From NCBI RefSeq assembly GCF_900205865.1, contig NZ_LT906662.1:1054001-1118000 (forward strand): a stretch of DNA of 64,000 nt. Reading direction: 5' to 3'. This stretch comes from Thermoanaerobacterium sp. RBIITD (GTDB lineage: Bacteria > Bacillota > Thermoanaerobacteria > Thermoanaerobacterales > Thermoanaerobacteraceae). Position 1 is the stretch's first letter, and each line of letters begins with the position of its first letter. Position numbers and translations under genes: made by a program. The notes below the pieces were generated by a model. That model saw nothing but the letters and a program-made list of their open reading frames with translations. It ran no database searches and was not told the DNA's origin. This document shows, in pieces, positions 44,242-52,874 of this stretch.

Positions 44242-44832
44242 TTAAGTTTGATTTAAAAATTCAATCAATTCATTAGAAAATATATCAGGTTTATCAAAGT
44301 AGCAAGTATGACCTAGAACATCGAATGTATACAGTTTTGCATTTTGTATATTTTGTTTTAGCATCATTGCAAATTCGTACGGCGCAACATCGTCCTTATT
44401 GCCCCATACTATGAGTGTCTTAACTTTTATTTCTTTTAGCCTTTCTTTGTATTTGTCAACATTTATACTGTCTACAATAACAAGAGATTTTAGCATATCC
44501 TGATATTTTAATGCAAATTTTATCGATATCTCACCGCTGAAAGATGGTCCAACAATATGAAATTTATCAAGATTTAAATCATCAGCAAATTTTTTTATAA
44601 ACTCTTCATAAGGAATATCAAGCATTTCAGACTTTCCATAGCCTGGCACTTCGACAGCAAGTACTTTATAACCTTCATTAATAATATAATCAATTATCCC
44701 AGCGTTTCTCCAATCATCTGCTGTAAATTTCTTACCGTGCAATAGAAGAACAGTATCTTTTTCGCCATCACCACTTATTAGATAATGAATCTTAGCACCG
44801 TCAATGTCAATATATTTATCATCTATTGCCAT
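44242..44832 (-). CDS. Alpha/beta hydrolase
   Basis: A small serine hydrolase of 196 residues. The core strand LLLHGKKFTADDW (oxyanion loop after HG), the nucleophile elbow GPSFSGE (small residue-x-Ser-x-Ser form), the acid WGNKDDVAP and the histidine LGHTCYFDKP are all present. It lacks the usual cap domain. The ATG at 44832 has AAGGG eight bases upstream. It follows the flavin reductase gene after 25 bp on the same strand and is probably co-transcribed with it. Substrate unknown. Confidence 0.82.
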   Translation of the reverse strand: MAIDDKYIDIDGAKIHYLISGDGEKDTVLLLHGKKFTADDWRNAGIIDYIINEGYKVLAVEVPGYGKSEMLDIPYEEFIKKFADDLNLDKFHIVGPSFSGEISIKFALKYQDMLKSLVIVDSINVDKYKERLKEIKVKTLIVWGNKDDVAPYEFAMMLKQNIQNAKLYTFDVLGHTCYFDKPDIFSNELIEFLNQT

Positions 44833-44856
44833 AAATATCACCCTTTCTGAATAATT

Positions 44857-46668
44857 TTATATAACAAGTGAAAGTTCTGCGCCATCCCTTATTGCCTCTA
44901 CTGCTGTTGCAACATTTTTACAATCTCCAATGAAATAGTATTTATCACCATTTTCTATATCTTTAAATGTATTGTCAGAAATATTGCCAATTGCAATTAC
45001 TACATCATCAATATCAATTGTATTATCTCTATTGTACACCAACTTGTTGCCTTTTATCTTATCTACTTTTGCATCTGTAATAATATTTACGCCATATTTT
45101 TTAAGCCTTTCAAGAAGAATTTTCTTTATCATAGGATATATATCTTTCCCGACATCATCAAGTAATTCTATGATTGTGATACTTTTACCCACTGTAGCAA
45201 GATATTCAGCAGTTTCAAGCCCTGTTAAACCACCACCTATGATTGCAACATTATCACCCGTCGGTATTTTGCCATCTAAAACGTCTATAGCTCTTAATGG
45301 TACTATATCCATTTCAATATCCAATTTCTTTGGAATTGAGCCTGTCGCGATAATCACCTTGTCATAATTCATCTTCTCTAATTTATCATGTATCACTTCA
45401 TGATTTAAATTAACTTTTACGCCGTACTTCTTTAAATCCATCTCAAGGTAGTCAATTACTTTTCCTATCTCAGCCTTATATGGTGGTACTTTTGCAATAT
45501 TCAATTGACCACCAAGGTAATTGTTTTTCTCAAATAATTCTACGTTATGACCTTTTCTCGCAAGATATTTGGCAGCCGCCATACCAGCAGGTCCACCGCC
45601 TATTACAGCTACATTAAGCTTATCTTCTGCAATTACATCAAATTCTTTTTCCCTGCCTACAGTAGGGTTCATCATGCATGATACAGGAAGTCCTTTTTGT
45701 ATATACGCAATACATGCTTGGTTGCAATGGATGCAGTATTTTATCTCATCAGTTCTTCCTTCGATGTATTTAACAACACAGTCAGGATCACCAATTAATC
45801 CTCTTGCAATCCCTATAAAATCTGCATAGCCTTGTCTTACTATGCTCTCCCAGTCATCTGCAACACCAAGTTTGTCAGCCGCTATAACAGGAATAGACAC
45901 GTTGTCTTTAATTTTCTTAGTAAATTCAATGAGCGGTCTATCATCTATGGCCATTGGCGATATGTGGTACTCTGACGTTGAGCCTACGCCTGATGAAATA
46001 TTTAGTGCATCTAAGCCGTACTCTTCTAAAAGCTTCGAAAGTTCTATGCTCTCTTCTATGTCAAATCCCCCATCCGTGTAGTCGCTTCCATTTATACGGC
46101 ATATCACAGCCATATCCGGCACTTCGCCTTTTACATTCTTTAATATCTCTAGTGCAAATCTCGCTCTTCCTTCAAAGTCTTTGCCATATTCATCATCTCT
46201 TTTATTTACATTTGGAGACAAAAATTGATTTACAAACCATCCATGGGCAAAATGAAGCTCTACTGCGTCAAATCCCGCTTTCTTTGCTCTAATAGCAGCA
46301 TCTACAAAGTCCTTGACAAACCCTTTTATGTCTTCCTTTGTAAAATCAGTCGGCTTATACTTAGGATTGTGCATAGCAAGCTGAACTGCCGCCTTTGCTC
46401 CATTTCTATGAAGTACATCAGAAAGCTTTTTAAGCCCCTCTATCTTATCATCTTCGTCTATGCCCAACTGATTTTTAAAGAACTTGCCAAATTTATTTAC
46501 ATAACAAGCTTCAACTATCACCAAAGCAACATCTTTTGACCGTCTATCGTAATAGCCTATCTCCCCTTCGCTAACAAAACCATCATTTGATAAATTTGTG
46601 ACAGTCGGCAGCATGACAAATCTGTTTTTTAATCTCATATTTCCTATTTTTCCTTCACTGAATAGCAT
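44857..46668 (-). CDS. NADH:flavin oxidoreductase, 2,4-dienoyl-CoA reductase type
   Basis: A 603-residue enzyme with three parts: an N-terminal old-yellow-enzyme barrel (about 1-340; VELHFAHGWFVNQFLSP with the active-site His pair), a 4Fe-4S site CIHCNQACIAY...C (C-x2-C-x3-C-x11-C), and a C-terminal FAD/NAD(P)-binding half (VIGGGPAGMAAAKYLARKG and AIIGGGLTGLETAEYLA). Such proteins reduce enoate or dienoyl substrates with NAD(P)H. The ATG at 46668 gives the family's normal MLFSEGKIGNM start. It is divergent from a LysR regulator and followed by an alpha/beta hydrolase, a likely inducible two-gene unit for an unsaturated carbonyl compound. Confidence 0.88.
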   Translation of the reverse strand: MLFSEGKIGNMRLKNRFVMLPTVTNLSNDGFVSEGEIGYYDRRSKDVALVIVEACYVNKFGKFFKNQLGIDEDDKIEGLKKLSDVLHRNGAKAAVQLAMHNPKYKPTDFTKEDIKGFVKDFVDAAIRAKKAGFDAVELHFAHGWFVNQFLSPNVNKRDDEYGKDFEGRARFALEILKNVKGEVPDMAVICRINGSDYTDGGFDIEESIELSKLLEEYGLDALNISSGVGSTSEYHISPMAIDDRPLIEFTKKIKDNVSIPVIAADKLGVADDWESIVRQGYADFIGIARGLIGDPDCVVKYIEGRTDEIKYCIHCNQACIAYIQKGLPVSCMMNPTVGREKEFDVIAEDKLNVAVIGGGPAGMAAAKYLARKGHNVELFEKNNYLGGQLNIAKVPPYKAEIGKVIDYLEMDLKKYGVKVNLNHEVIHDKLEKMNYDKVIIATGSIPKKLDIEMDIVPLRAIDVLDGKIPTGDNVAIIGGGLTGLETAEYLATVGKSITIIELLDDVGKDIYPMIKKILLERLKKYGVNIITDAKVDKIKGNKLVYNRDNTIDIDDVVIAIGNISDNTFKDIENGDKYYFIGDCKNVATAVEAIRDGAELSLVI

Positions 46669-46726
46669 CTTAACTATCATTCCTTTCATTTATTAAAACT
46701 CAAAAACCTGTAATCCTCTAAAATCC

Positions 46727-46755
46727 GAGATTCTTCGCTTCGCTCAGAATGACAA
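46727..46755. repeat. Dispersed repeat copy (TTCTTCGCTTCGCTCAG)
   Basis: GAGATTCTTCGCTTCGCTCA followed by GAATGACA, the canonical form of a short interspersed sequence also found, degraded, at 11697-11721. It lies upstream of the reductase gene. Confidence 0.6.
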
Positions 46756-46807
46756 CGGTGTATTTTTATTAATATTGCCTCACACATTATTGTAAGGCTT
46801 GTTTTTG

Positions 46808-46856
46808 CATAAGTAAAATAATATAATATTATAAAATATATAAGTTTTTACTTATG
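46808..46856. promoter_or_regulatory. LysR-type operator region
   Basis: Perfect 11-bp arms CATAAGTAAAA (46808-46818) and TTTTACTTATG (46846-46856) lie 27 bases apart, and the right one is also half of a compact palindrome ATAAG-N6-CTTAT (46840-46855), close to the LysR T-N11-A box. It lies directly before the lysR start and between the divergent genes. Confidence 0.65.
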
Positions 46857-46867
46857 GTGATGAAAAA

Positions 46868-47755
46868 ATGAATTTAAGAGAATTAAATATTTTTTTAACA
46901 GTATGCGGCTGTGGAAGCATGTCAGAAGCAGCAAGAAAACTTTATATGACACAACCAGCTATTAGCCAATCTATATCTGATTTAGAAGAAGAATATAATA
47001 TTAAGCTATTTGATAGAATCGGAAAAAAGCTTGTTTTGACATATGCAGGGGAAATACTGAAAGATTATAGTAAAAAAATCTTGGTACTTATAAATGAAAC
47101 ACAAAATACATTAAAAAATATTTCAAATATGAAGATGGGAAGACTTAGAATCGGTGCCAGCAGAACAGCAGGTACATACCTGGTCCCTACTATAATTGGT
47201 AAATTTATTAATGTTTATGAAAATATTGAGTTGCCTTATTTTATTGATAATACATCTGAAATTGTAAAAATGATATTGGATAATGATATAGATTTAGGAA
47301 TCGTTGAAGGCCCGATACATTCAAGTAATATCATTGTTAGGCATTACTTAAATGATGAACTATATCTTATATGTTCAAAAGATCACCATTGGGCGAAAAA
47401 TCCAATTGTTAATGTAGAAGAAATAGCATCAGAAAATATGATTATCCGTGAAAGGGGAAGTGGAACAAGAGAGGTATTTGAAAATACCATGAAAGAACAT
47501 AATGCAAATTATAACATAAAGCTTGAATTAAATAGTATTGAGGCGATAAAAAAAGCCGTTGAGGCCAATATCGGTATTTCCGTAATATCTAAGCTTGCTA
47601 TAAAAGATGAATTAGAAAGCGGAAAGATTGTAAAAGTAAAGATAGAAGGTGTAAGGTTTTTAAGAAATTTCAATATTATCTATCATAAAGACAAATACTT
47701 GTCAGAGCTATTTAAAAAATTTGTCGATTTTCTCTATAATAATATATGCCCTTAG
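46868..47755 (+). CDS. LysR family transcriptional regulator
   Basis: A 295-residue LysR-type regulator: N-terminal winged HTH (CGSMSEAARKLYMTQPAISQ, about 16-35) and a C-terminal substrate-binding domain (about 90-290, with RIGASRTAGTYLVP and NIGISVISKLA). It resembles the CysL/CysB-like branch. The ATG at 46868 has GGTGATG six bases upstream. Divergent from the flavin oxidoreductase gene, with an operator-like dyad between, it most likely controls that gene and itself. Its 3' end overlaps the converging SGNH gene by four bases. Confidence 0.9.
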   Translation: MNLRELNIFLTVCGCGSMSEAARKLYMTQPAISQSISDLEEEYNIKLFDRIGKKLVLTYAGEILKDYSKKILVLINETQNTLKNISNMKMGRLRIGASRTAGTYLVPTIIGKFINVYENIELPYFIDNTSEIVKMILDNDIDLGIVEGPIHSSNIIVRHYLNDELYLICSKDHHWAKNPIVNVEEIASENMIIRERGSGTREVFENTMKEHNANYNIKLELNSIEAIKKAVEANIGISVISKLAIKDELESGKIVKVKIEGVRFLRNFNIIYHKDKYLSELFKKFVDFLYNNICP

Positions 47756-48486
47756 ATTTGTGGGTTTTTAAGTAAAAAATTATAGTGTGTTTTAACATAA
47801 TCCATTATCTTTTCTGCTATGACTTTGTGCCCTTCTTCATTTGGATGTATGCCGTCATCACAAATGAGCTGTCTATAATCAGGGTTTTCAAGAAACGCAC
47901 TTCTTATATCAATAACTCTTGTCCTTGTGCTACGGGCAATACTCAAAATAGCAGAATTATACTTTTCCTGCCACCAGTATATCTTCGTAACGCTTCCAAG
48001 CCATGTTAGAATATTTTTTGCCATATCAACATTGTTTTTACTGATCCATTTAAAATATCTATCTGCATCAATGGGTGGTAATGTTAAAAGTACTGGAATA
48101 ATCTTTGATTTTTTAAGAGAATCTATTAATTCATTAAGGGAATTTTTAAATACATTAAAATCTGTGTTTGGCATATGCTCACTATGAGGATTTTCCGCTA
48201 CCTTATCCCAGTTAAAATCACAATCATTTCCGCCAAACTCAATAAGTACTACATCAGGTTTGACTTTTATGAGTTCCTTCTTCAGTCTGTCAATTCCTTT
48301 TAAAATGGTGCTGCCGAATTTCGCTACATTGTCTATGGTGCCTTTTAAGCTTCCTTCAAGCAAATTAGTATATGAATCTTTCAATAGTACATATTTATTT
48401 TTGCTTTTATCAAATACAACACCTTTTGATATTGAATCACCACATACTAAAAAATTATAACTGTCTTTTAGATTGAGAAGTTCCAT
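47752..48486 (-). CDS. SGNH/GDSL-family hydrolase
   Basis: An esterase-type enzyme of 244 residues without signal peptide. Block I is VCGDSISKGVVFD (Ser about 17), block III is IEFGGNDCDFNW (Asn), and block V is DDGIHPNEEGHKV with the Asp-His pair. Such enzymes deacetylate or de-esterify sugars, lipids or polymers. The ATG at 48486 has GAGGAGG eight bases upstream and is preferred to a start 14 codons before. It is converging with lysR (4-base overlap). It could remove acetyl groups from xylo-oligosaccharides, but nothing in the context proves it. Confidence 0.82.
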   Translation of the reverse strand: MELLNLKDSYNFLVCGDSISKGVVFDKSKNKYVLLKDSYTNLLEGSLKGTIDNVAKFGSTILKGIDRLKKELIKVKPDVVLIEFGGNDCDFNWDKVAENPHSEHMPNTDFNVFKNSLNELIDSLKKSKIIPVLLTLPPIDADRYFKWISKNNVDMAKNILTWLGSVTKIYWWQEKYNSAILSIARSTRTRVIDIRSAFLENPDYRQLICDDGIHPNEEGHKVIAEKIMDYVKTHYNFLLKNPQI

Positions 48487-48580
48487 GAATTGCACCTCCT
48501 CATAGCTTTGTAATTTATTATAGCACATTATAGAAAATATTAAACAATTTTTCTGTAAATTTTTTTAACAGTGGTAAAAA

Positions 48581-48603
48581 AATGCCGATATTAAATCGAC
48601 ATT
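48581..48603 (-). terminator. Terminator overlapping the stop of the beta-propeller-like gene
   Basis: Stem AATGTCGAT/ATCGGCATT on the - strand (one G-U pair, 5-base loop), followed by seven T residues. It starts on the stop codon at 48602-48604. Confidence 0.7.
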
Positions 48604-49618
48604 ATTGTAATTTCAAAATAATTTTATTGTTATTCATATACATTATATAATTTGCATTTACACCTATTATTTTACCATTTCCATTTATAGTATCACCTGT
48701 ATTGACATCAATCAAATCCATATCATTAAAAGTAACGGCAATAACATTGTTTTTCGGAAGTATCATAATTTTATCCGTCTCAATTGGATGATTTAGTGTT
48801 ATATGATTCCAATTTTTCATCTTCGTATCAATAGAACCATAGTATATTTCTACGACCTTACCATTTTCAAGTTTTCCGACATAAATATTATCTTTATTGT
48901 CAATACCTATTAATGAATATCCACCATCTAAAAATGTATATCCACTGCCATTTTTTATTACTCTAACAATGCCATTTGATGATTCATAAAAAAGTACATC
49001 TTTTCTTTGAACTTCATACATTCTCGTTATTCTCTTAATCGGAAGTTTCAAGTTTGCTATTTGCCCCATTATGTCGACACGATAGAGATAACTATATCCG
49101 TTTCTATCAACAATATTTATATATATCATGTTCGTCAATGGCGACAATGTAACATTGTCAATATGACTATTTCGTGGTGCATATATTAGCTTGTCAATTT
49201 TTATTTTATTATTTATATCAAGGTCATATGCTTCTAATTGTATGGCTTCTCTGCCTTGACTATATGTTTTGTAAAAATAGACAAGTCTGTTTCTGTCGTT
49301 TAACCATGTATAATAATCAATAAAATTGCTTGCTGCAACTACTTTCTTTATATTTTGTGTCTTTGTATCTACAATAATAATTTGATGATTTAATAAATAA
49401 GATACATAGCTTCCATCATATGATGCTTTTACACTTTGAGCACCCTCCGGTATATCCACTTCAATTGTCTTCTTCAACGTATCATTTTCTGTATATATCT
49501 TTTTTATATGAAAAGTGCTTGTTGACGATAAATAAAAATTATTAATATAGTATAATATCCCCATCTCTATTAACAATGGGATTATAATCCAAGTAAATGT
49601 TCTTTTTAAAATTCTCAT
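48602..49618 (-). CDS. Membrane-anchored protein, probable beta-propeller, unknown function
   Basis: A 338-residue protein with one N-terminal membrane helix (about 8-27, TWIIIPLLIEMGILYYIN) and a long extracellular part. That part shows repeated strand patterns like a six- or seven-bladed propeller (VKASYDGSYVSYLLNHQIII; VTLSPLTNMIYINIVD; MILPKNNVIAVTFNDMDLID). There is no catalytic motif. It starts 15 bases after the phosphodiester glycosidase gene, so the two form an envelope operon; a role in exopolysaccharide or wall-polymer handling is likely by association. Confidence 0.65.
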   Translation of the reverse strand: MRILKRTFTWIIIPLLIEMGILYYINNFYLSSTSTFHIKKIYTENDTLKKTIEVDIPEGAQSVKASYDGSYVSYLLNHQIIIVDTKTQNIKKVVAASNFIDYYTWLNDRNRLVYFYKTYSQGREAIQLEAYDLDINNKIKIDKLIYAPRNSHIDNVTLSPLTNMIYINIVDRNGYSYLYRVDIMGQIANLKLPIKRITRMYEVQRKDVLFYESSNGIVRVIKNGSGYTFLDGGYSLIGIDNKDNIYVGKLENGKVVEIYYGSIDTKMKNWNHITLNHPIETDKIMILPKNNVIAVTFNDMDLIDVNTGDTINGNGKIIGVNANYIMYMNNNKIILKLQ

Positions 49619-49632
49619 AATACCTCCACATT

Positions 49633-50607
49633 TTATTTCGCAAAAAATATTGTCGGGACTGTTCTTTCACCAAGGGGATTTGATGGATTGTTTATTACCT
49701 TTCCTTTGTAGTAAAGTGTTGTCGATGATCCACCATCAAGATTTGCGGCATTGTATGCTCCATAATCAAGCATTATATTTTGGACATCCTTTAATGTCGC
49801 ACCTACACTTGATATTGCCCTTCCATCGATAGCCAAGAATATTACCGTACCATCTTTTCTCTGCCCTATAGCTGTCCTTGGAGCAATACCCCAACCGCCG
49901 TCACTATTTTTAGGGATCATCGGCTTTCCATTTACTATTAATGCCGGTTTAAAACTAACGGCTTCTTTTATTCCCATATTTTTAATCTCGTCTAAAGTAT
50001 ATTTCCCAACAAGAAGTTTACCATCGCTTGTAAAACCTATAAGATCTATTTTGCCATCTTTGCTATATGCATTGTTATATAAAAGCTTTCCATTGTGTAT
50101 AATGATTCCGCCTGGTGTTCCACCACTACCTGTCCAGTTTCCATCTACAAATCCGATAAAGCCACCCGCATTTATAGCAGCTATAGCATCATTGTTTTTT
50201 GCAATCTCACTTACAGTTTCGCCTTCCTTAGGCAGTTTGCTTGACATACCTACCTGTATCCTTGTGGGGTCATGTATCAAAACTACCTTTCCTTTAAATT
50301 TGTTGCTTGATATATCATTTACTTCAATTGTGCTGTCATGATTGTTTTTAAAATTTAATAAACTGCTATTGCTACTTCCAGAACCAATGTTATTCATATT
50401 TTTCATTATCTCATCTATCTTGCTTTGCGGCAAAAATAATGTTGCAAGATATTTATGGCTAAATGTCGTCATTGCCGTGGAAACTAAAGTATTTCTTATA
50501 TTTGTAAATGGTCCATAAAATATTAATACTGGCATAACTATAATTGCTAAAATCAGTTCAAATATTATATAAAGCATAATTCGCTTCATTGAAATCTTCT
50601 CTCCCAT
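49633..50607 (-). CDS. Membrane-anchored phosphodiester glycosidase (NAGPA family)
   Basis: Phosphodiester glycosidases (exopolysaccharide biosynthesis protein/NAGPA family) cut sugar-1-phosphodiesters. This 324-residue protein has a membrane anchor (about 7-30, RIMLYIIFELILAIIVMPVL), a linker, and the domain from about 95: AAINAGGFIG, GGTPGGIIIHNG, APRTAIGQRKDGTVIFLAIDG, and NAANLDGGSSTTLYYKG with the conserved D-G-G-S. The ATG at 50607 has GAGGTG seven bases upstream. It is co-transcribed with the propeller-like protein. A related domain begins the large dockerin protein at 55432-59790. Confidence 0.82.
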   Translation of the reverse strand: MGEKISMKRIMLYIIFELILAIIVMPVLIFYGPFTNIRNTLVSTAMTTFSHKYLATLFLPQSKIDEIMKNMNNIGSGSSNSSLLNFKNNHDSTIEVNDISSNKFKGKVVLIHDPTRIQVGMSSKLPKEGETVSEIAKNNDAIAAINAGGFIGFVDGNWTGSGGTPGGIIIHNGKLLYNNAYSKDGKIDLIGFTSDGKLLVGKYTLDEIKNMGIKEAVSFKPALIVNGKPMIPKNSDGGWGIAPRTAIGQRKDGTVIFLAIDGRAISSVGATLKDVQNIMLDYGAYNAANLDGGSSTTLYYKGKVINNPSNPLGERTVPTIFFAK

Positions 50608-50706
50608 TTTGCACCTCACAATTTTTCTTATACTTTTGTACATATTTATATTATACATGACAAATATTAAATTTTTATTAATAAAATATAAATATGCACA
50701 AAAAAT

Positions 50707-50746
50707 ATATCCTGATAGTGAGTTTTTCTACTCAATATCAGGATAT
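50707..50746 (-). terminator. Terminator of the alcohol dehydrogenase gene
   Basis: 11-bp stem ATATCCTGATA/TATCAGGATAT with an inner GAGT/ACTC stem. On the - strand the stem runs into ATTTTTTGTG. Confidence 0.85.
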
Positions 50747-50760
50747 TTTTATATATCACT

Positions 50761-51930
50761 TTATTTTGCAATGTTATATATGTTGATTATATCATCTTTA
50801 TTAAGTTTTACGAATTGACCGACAGTCACTTTGCCATTCACTGTACATTTGTCTGCCATCTCTTCTATCCTGTCAGCATTTATTCCTGCATCTTTCAATG
50901 ATGTTGGAAGCCCTATGCTTTTAAAGAAGCTTTCAAGCCTTTTTATACCTTCAAGTGCAATAGCTTCTGAATCTTCAAATGACAAATCAACATTCCATAC
51001 CCTTACTGCAAACTGTACAAATCTATTAATATCGTGCTTATAAACATATTTCATCCATGCTGGAAATATTATTGCAAGTCCTGCACCATGTGCGATATCG
51101 TATATTGCGCTTAGTTCGTGCTCTATCTTATGTGATGCCCAGTCACCGACTCTTCCAGTATCGAGTAAGCCATTGTGGGCAATTGTACCAGCCCACATCA
51201 CTTCTGCTCGCGCATTATAGTTTTTAGGATCTTCCATTAATAAGGGTACATTATTTATGACAGTCTTCAGTGTTGCTTCACAAAGTCTATCTGTAAGGTC
51301 TACATTTCGCACATTCGTAAAATACCTTTCCATGATATGTGCCATAATATCGGCTGCGCCTGCTGCTGTTTGATATGGCGGTAATGTATATAAAAGCTCT
51401 GGATTCATTATAGCAAATTGCGGTCTTATTAAATCTGAATGTATCCCTTTTTTGTACCAACCATTTTCATTAGTTATAACAGCACTGTCGCTCGCTTCAC
51501 TTCCTGTTGCCGCGAGTGTCAATATTACACCTACTGGAAGTGCCTTTTCTATCACACTTTTTCCTATAAATATATCCCATACATCACCATCATAAAGTAC
51601 ACCAACTGCTATAGCCTTTGCGGTATCTATTACACTACCACCGCCAACTGCTAATATAAAGTCTATATTATTTTCACGGCATATCTTGATACCTTCATTA
51701 ACCAAGCTTAACCTCGGATTAGGCTTAACACCAGATAGTTCTATGTATTCAATGTGATTTTCTTTTAATGAATTTATAACTTTATCGTAAAGTCCCGTCC
51801 TTTTTATACTGCCACCGCCATATATAAGCATTATCTTGTTTGAATATTTCTTAACTTCTTCGCCGACTCTATTCTCAGTATCTTTACCAAAAATAATTTT
51901 TGTTGGGCATACAAAATCAAAATTCTCCAT
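50761..51930 (-). CDS. Iron-containing alcohol dehydrogenase (BdhA-like)
   Basis: An NAD(P)H-dependent dehydrogenase of 389 residues, similar to clostridial butanol dehydrogenases, reducing aldehydes to alcohols. The dinucleotide site is GGGSVIDTAKAIA (about 95-107); the iron ligands lie in AADIMAHIMERYF (Asp and His, about 196-208) and in WASHKIEHELSAIYDIAHGAG (His residues about 265-285). The ATG at 51930 has AAAGGATG upstream. It is monocistronic with a strong terminator. It probably serves ethanol or butanol formation or detoxification of aldehydes. Confidence 0.9.
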   Translation of the reverse strand: MENFDFVCPTKIIFGKDTENRVGEEVKKYSNKIMLIYGGGSIKRTGLYDKVINSLKENHIEYIELSGVKPNPRLSLVNEGIKICRENNIDFILAVGGGSVIDTAKAIAVGVLYDGDVWDIFIGKSVIEKALPVGVILTLAATGSEASDSAVITNENGWYKKGIHSDLIRPQFAIMNPELLYTLPPYQTAAGAADIMAHIMERYFTNVRNVDLTDRLCEATLKTVINNVPLLMEDPKNYNARAEVMWAGTIAHNGLLDTGRVGDWASHKIEHELSAIYDIAHGAGLAIIFPAWMKYVYKHDINRFVQFAVRVWNVDLSFEDSEAIALEGIKRLESFFKSIGLPTSLKDAGINADRIEEMADKCTVNGKVTVGQFVKLNKDDIINIYNIAK

Positions 51931-52217
51931 AAAAACACATCCTTTTATGAAAATATTTCCTACATAAATAATTATAGCACTGTTTTTATTAATTAAATAA
52001 TGTTATTTATTTAAAATTTGTGTCAAGCATTTAATGGCAGCGGGAAGTTAAATATTTTGCCTTAAGGAAATAGAAAAATAGCTAATGAATGGACACTTAG
52101 ATTCTTTCAAACAATAATGGCACATGAAAATGATTCGATACCTGATGTAGAATAAAGGAAAAGGTAAAAATAGTTATTGGGTTAAAATATTGTTATATTA
52201 AATTTACATTTTTTATT
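51931..52217. other. Intergenic region with a possible gene scrap
   Basis: On the + strand 52066-52155 is a stop-free frame (GNRKIANEWTLRFFQTIMAH then nine more residues and TAA). The residues look protein-like, but it has no start or ribosome site, and I cannot name the family; it is probably the tail of a lost gene. Otherwise the DNA is AT-rich with nothing clear. Confidence 0.35.
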
Positions 52218-52871
52218 TTAAAAATTATATTTATTTAAATCTATAACTTTTGTGGCATATTCTGCTACATCCATATCATGTGTAACAATCAGAACACTGA
52301 TTTTTCTTTCATTAACTAACCTTGTCAGCATGTTCATAAAATTAATTGTATTATCTTTGTCAAGATTGCCTGTTGGTTCATCAGCTAATATAATCATCGG
52401 TTTTAGAATCAAAGCCCTTGCAATTGCAACTCTTTGTTGTTCGCCACCAGATAACTCCAATATATTGCTTTTTATCTTATTTTCTAAATGCAATTCTTTT
52501 AACAATCTTATTGCTTCGTCTTTATACTCTTTGACACTTTTCTTCAATAAAACAACAGGTAATAATACATTATCTAACACATTTAAAAATGGTATCAGAT
52601 TATAATTTTGAAATATGTATCCTAATTTTGATAATTTGAAAGTCTCGGCATCTCTTTTATTCAACTTATGTATATTAACATTATCATATAAAACTTCTCC
52701 TTTGGTAGGTTCTATTATTCCACCAATAATGTTTAGTAGAGTGCTTTTCCCACTGCCAGAAGCACCTATTATTGCAATAATTTCTCCTTTTTCAATTGTC
52801 AAATTAAAATCCTTTATTATAAAATTTATCATATCATATGAATGGCTTACATTCTTTACATTTATTAGCAT
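52218..52871 (-). CDS. ABC transporter ATP-binding protein (MacB/LolD type)
   Basis: A 217-residue ATPase: Walker A GASGSGKST (about 36-44), Q-loop in GYIFQNYNLIPFLNVLDNV, signature LSGGEQQRVAIARAL (about 142-156), Walker B IILADEPTGNLD and switch His VTHDMDVA. The sequence is typical of the MacB/FtsE/LolD branch that works with a FtsX-fold permease, often for antimicrobial peptide resistance or lipoprotein/peptide release. The ATG at 52871 has GGGAGGAG nine bases upstream and follows the permease stop directly. Confidence 0.9.
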   Translation of the reverse strand: MLINVKNVSHSYDMINFIIKDFNLTIEKGEIIAIIGASGSGKSTLLNIIGGIIEPTKGEVLYDNVNIHKLNKRDAETFKLSKLGYIFQNYNLIPFLNVLDNVLLPVVLLKKSVKEYKDEAIRLLKELHLENKIKSNILELSGGEQQRVAIARALILKPMIILADEPTGNLDKDNTINFMNMLTRLVNERKISVLIVTHDMDVAEYATKVIDLNKYNF

Positions 52872-52874
52872 CAA

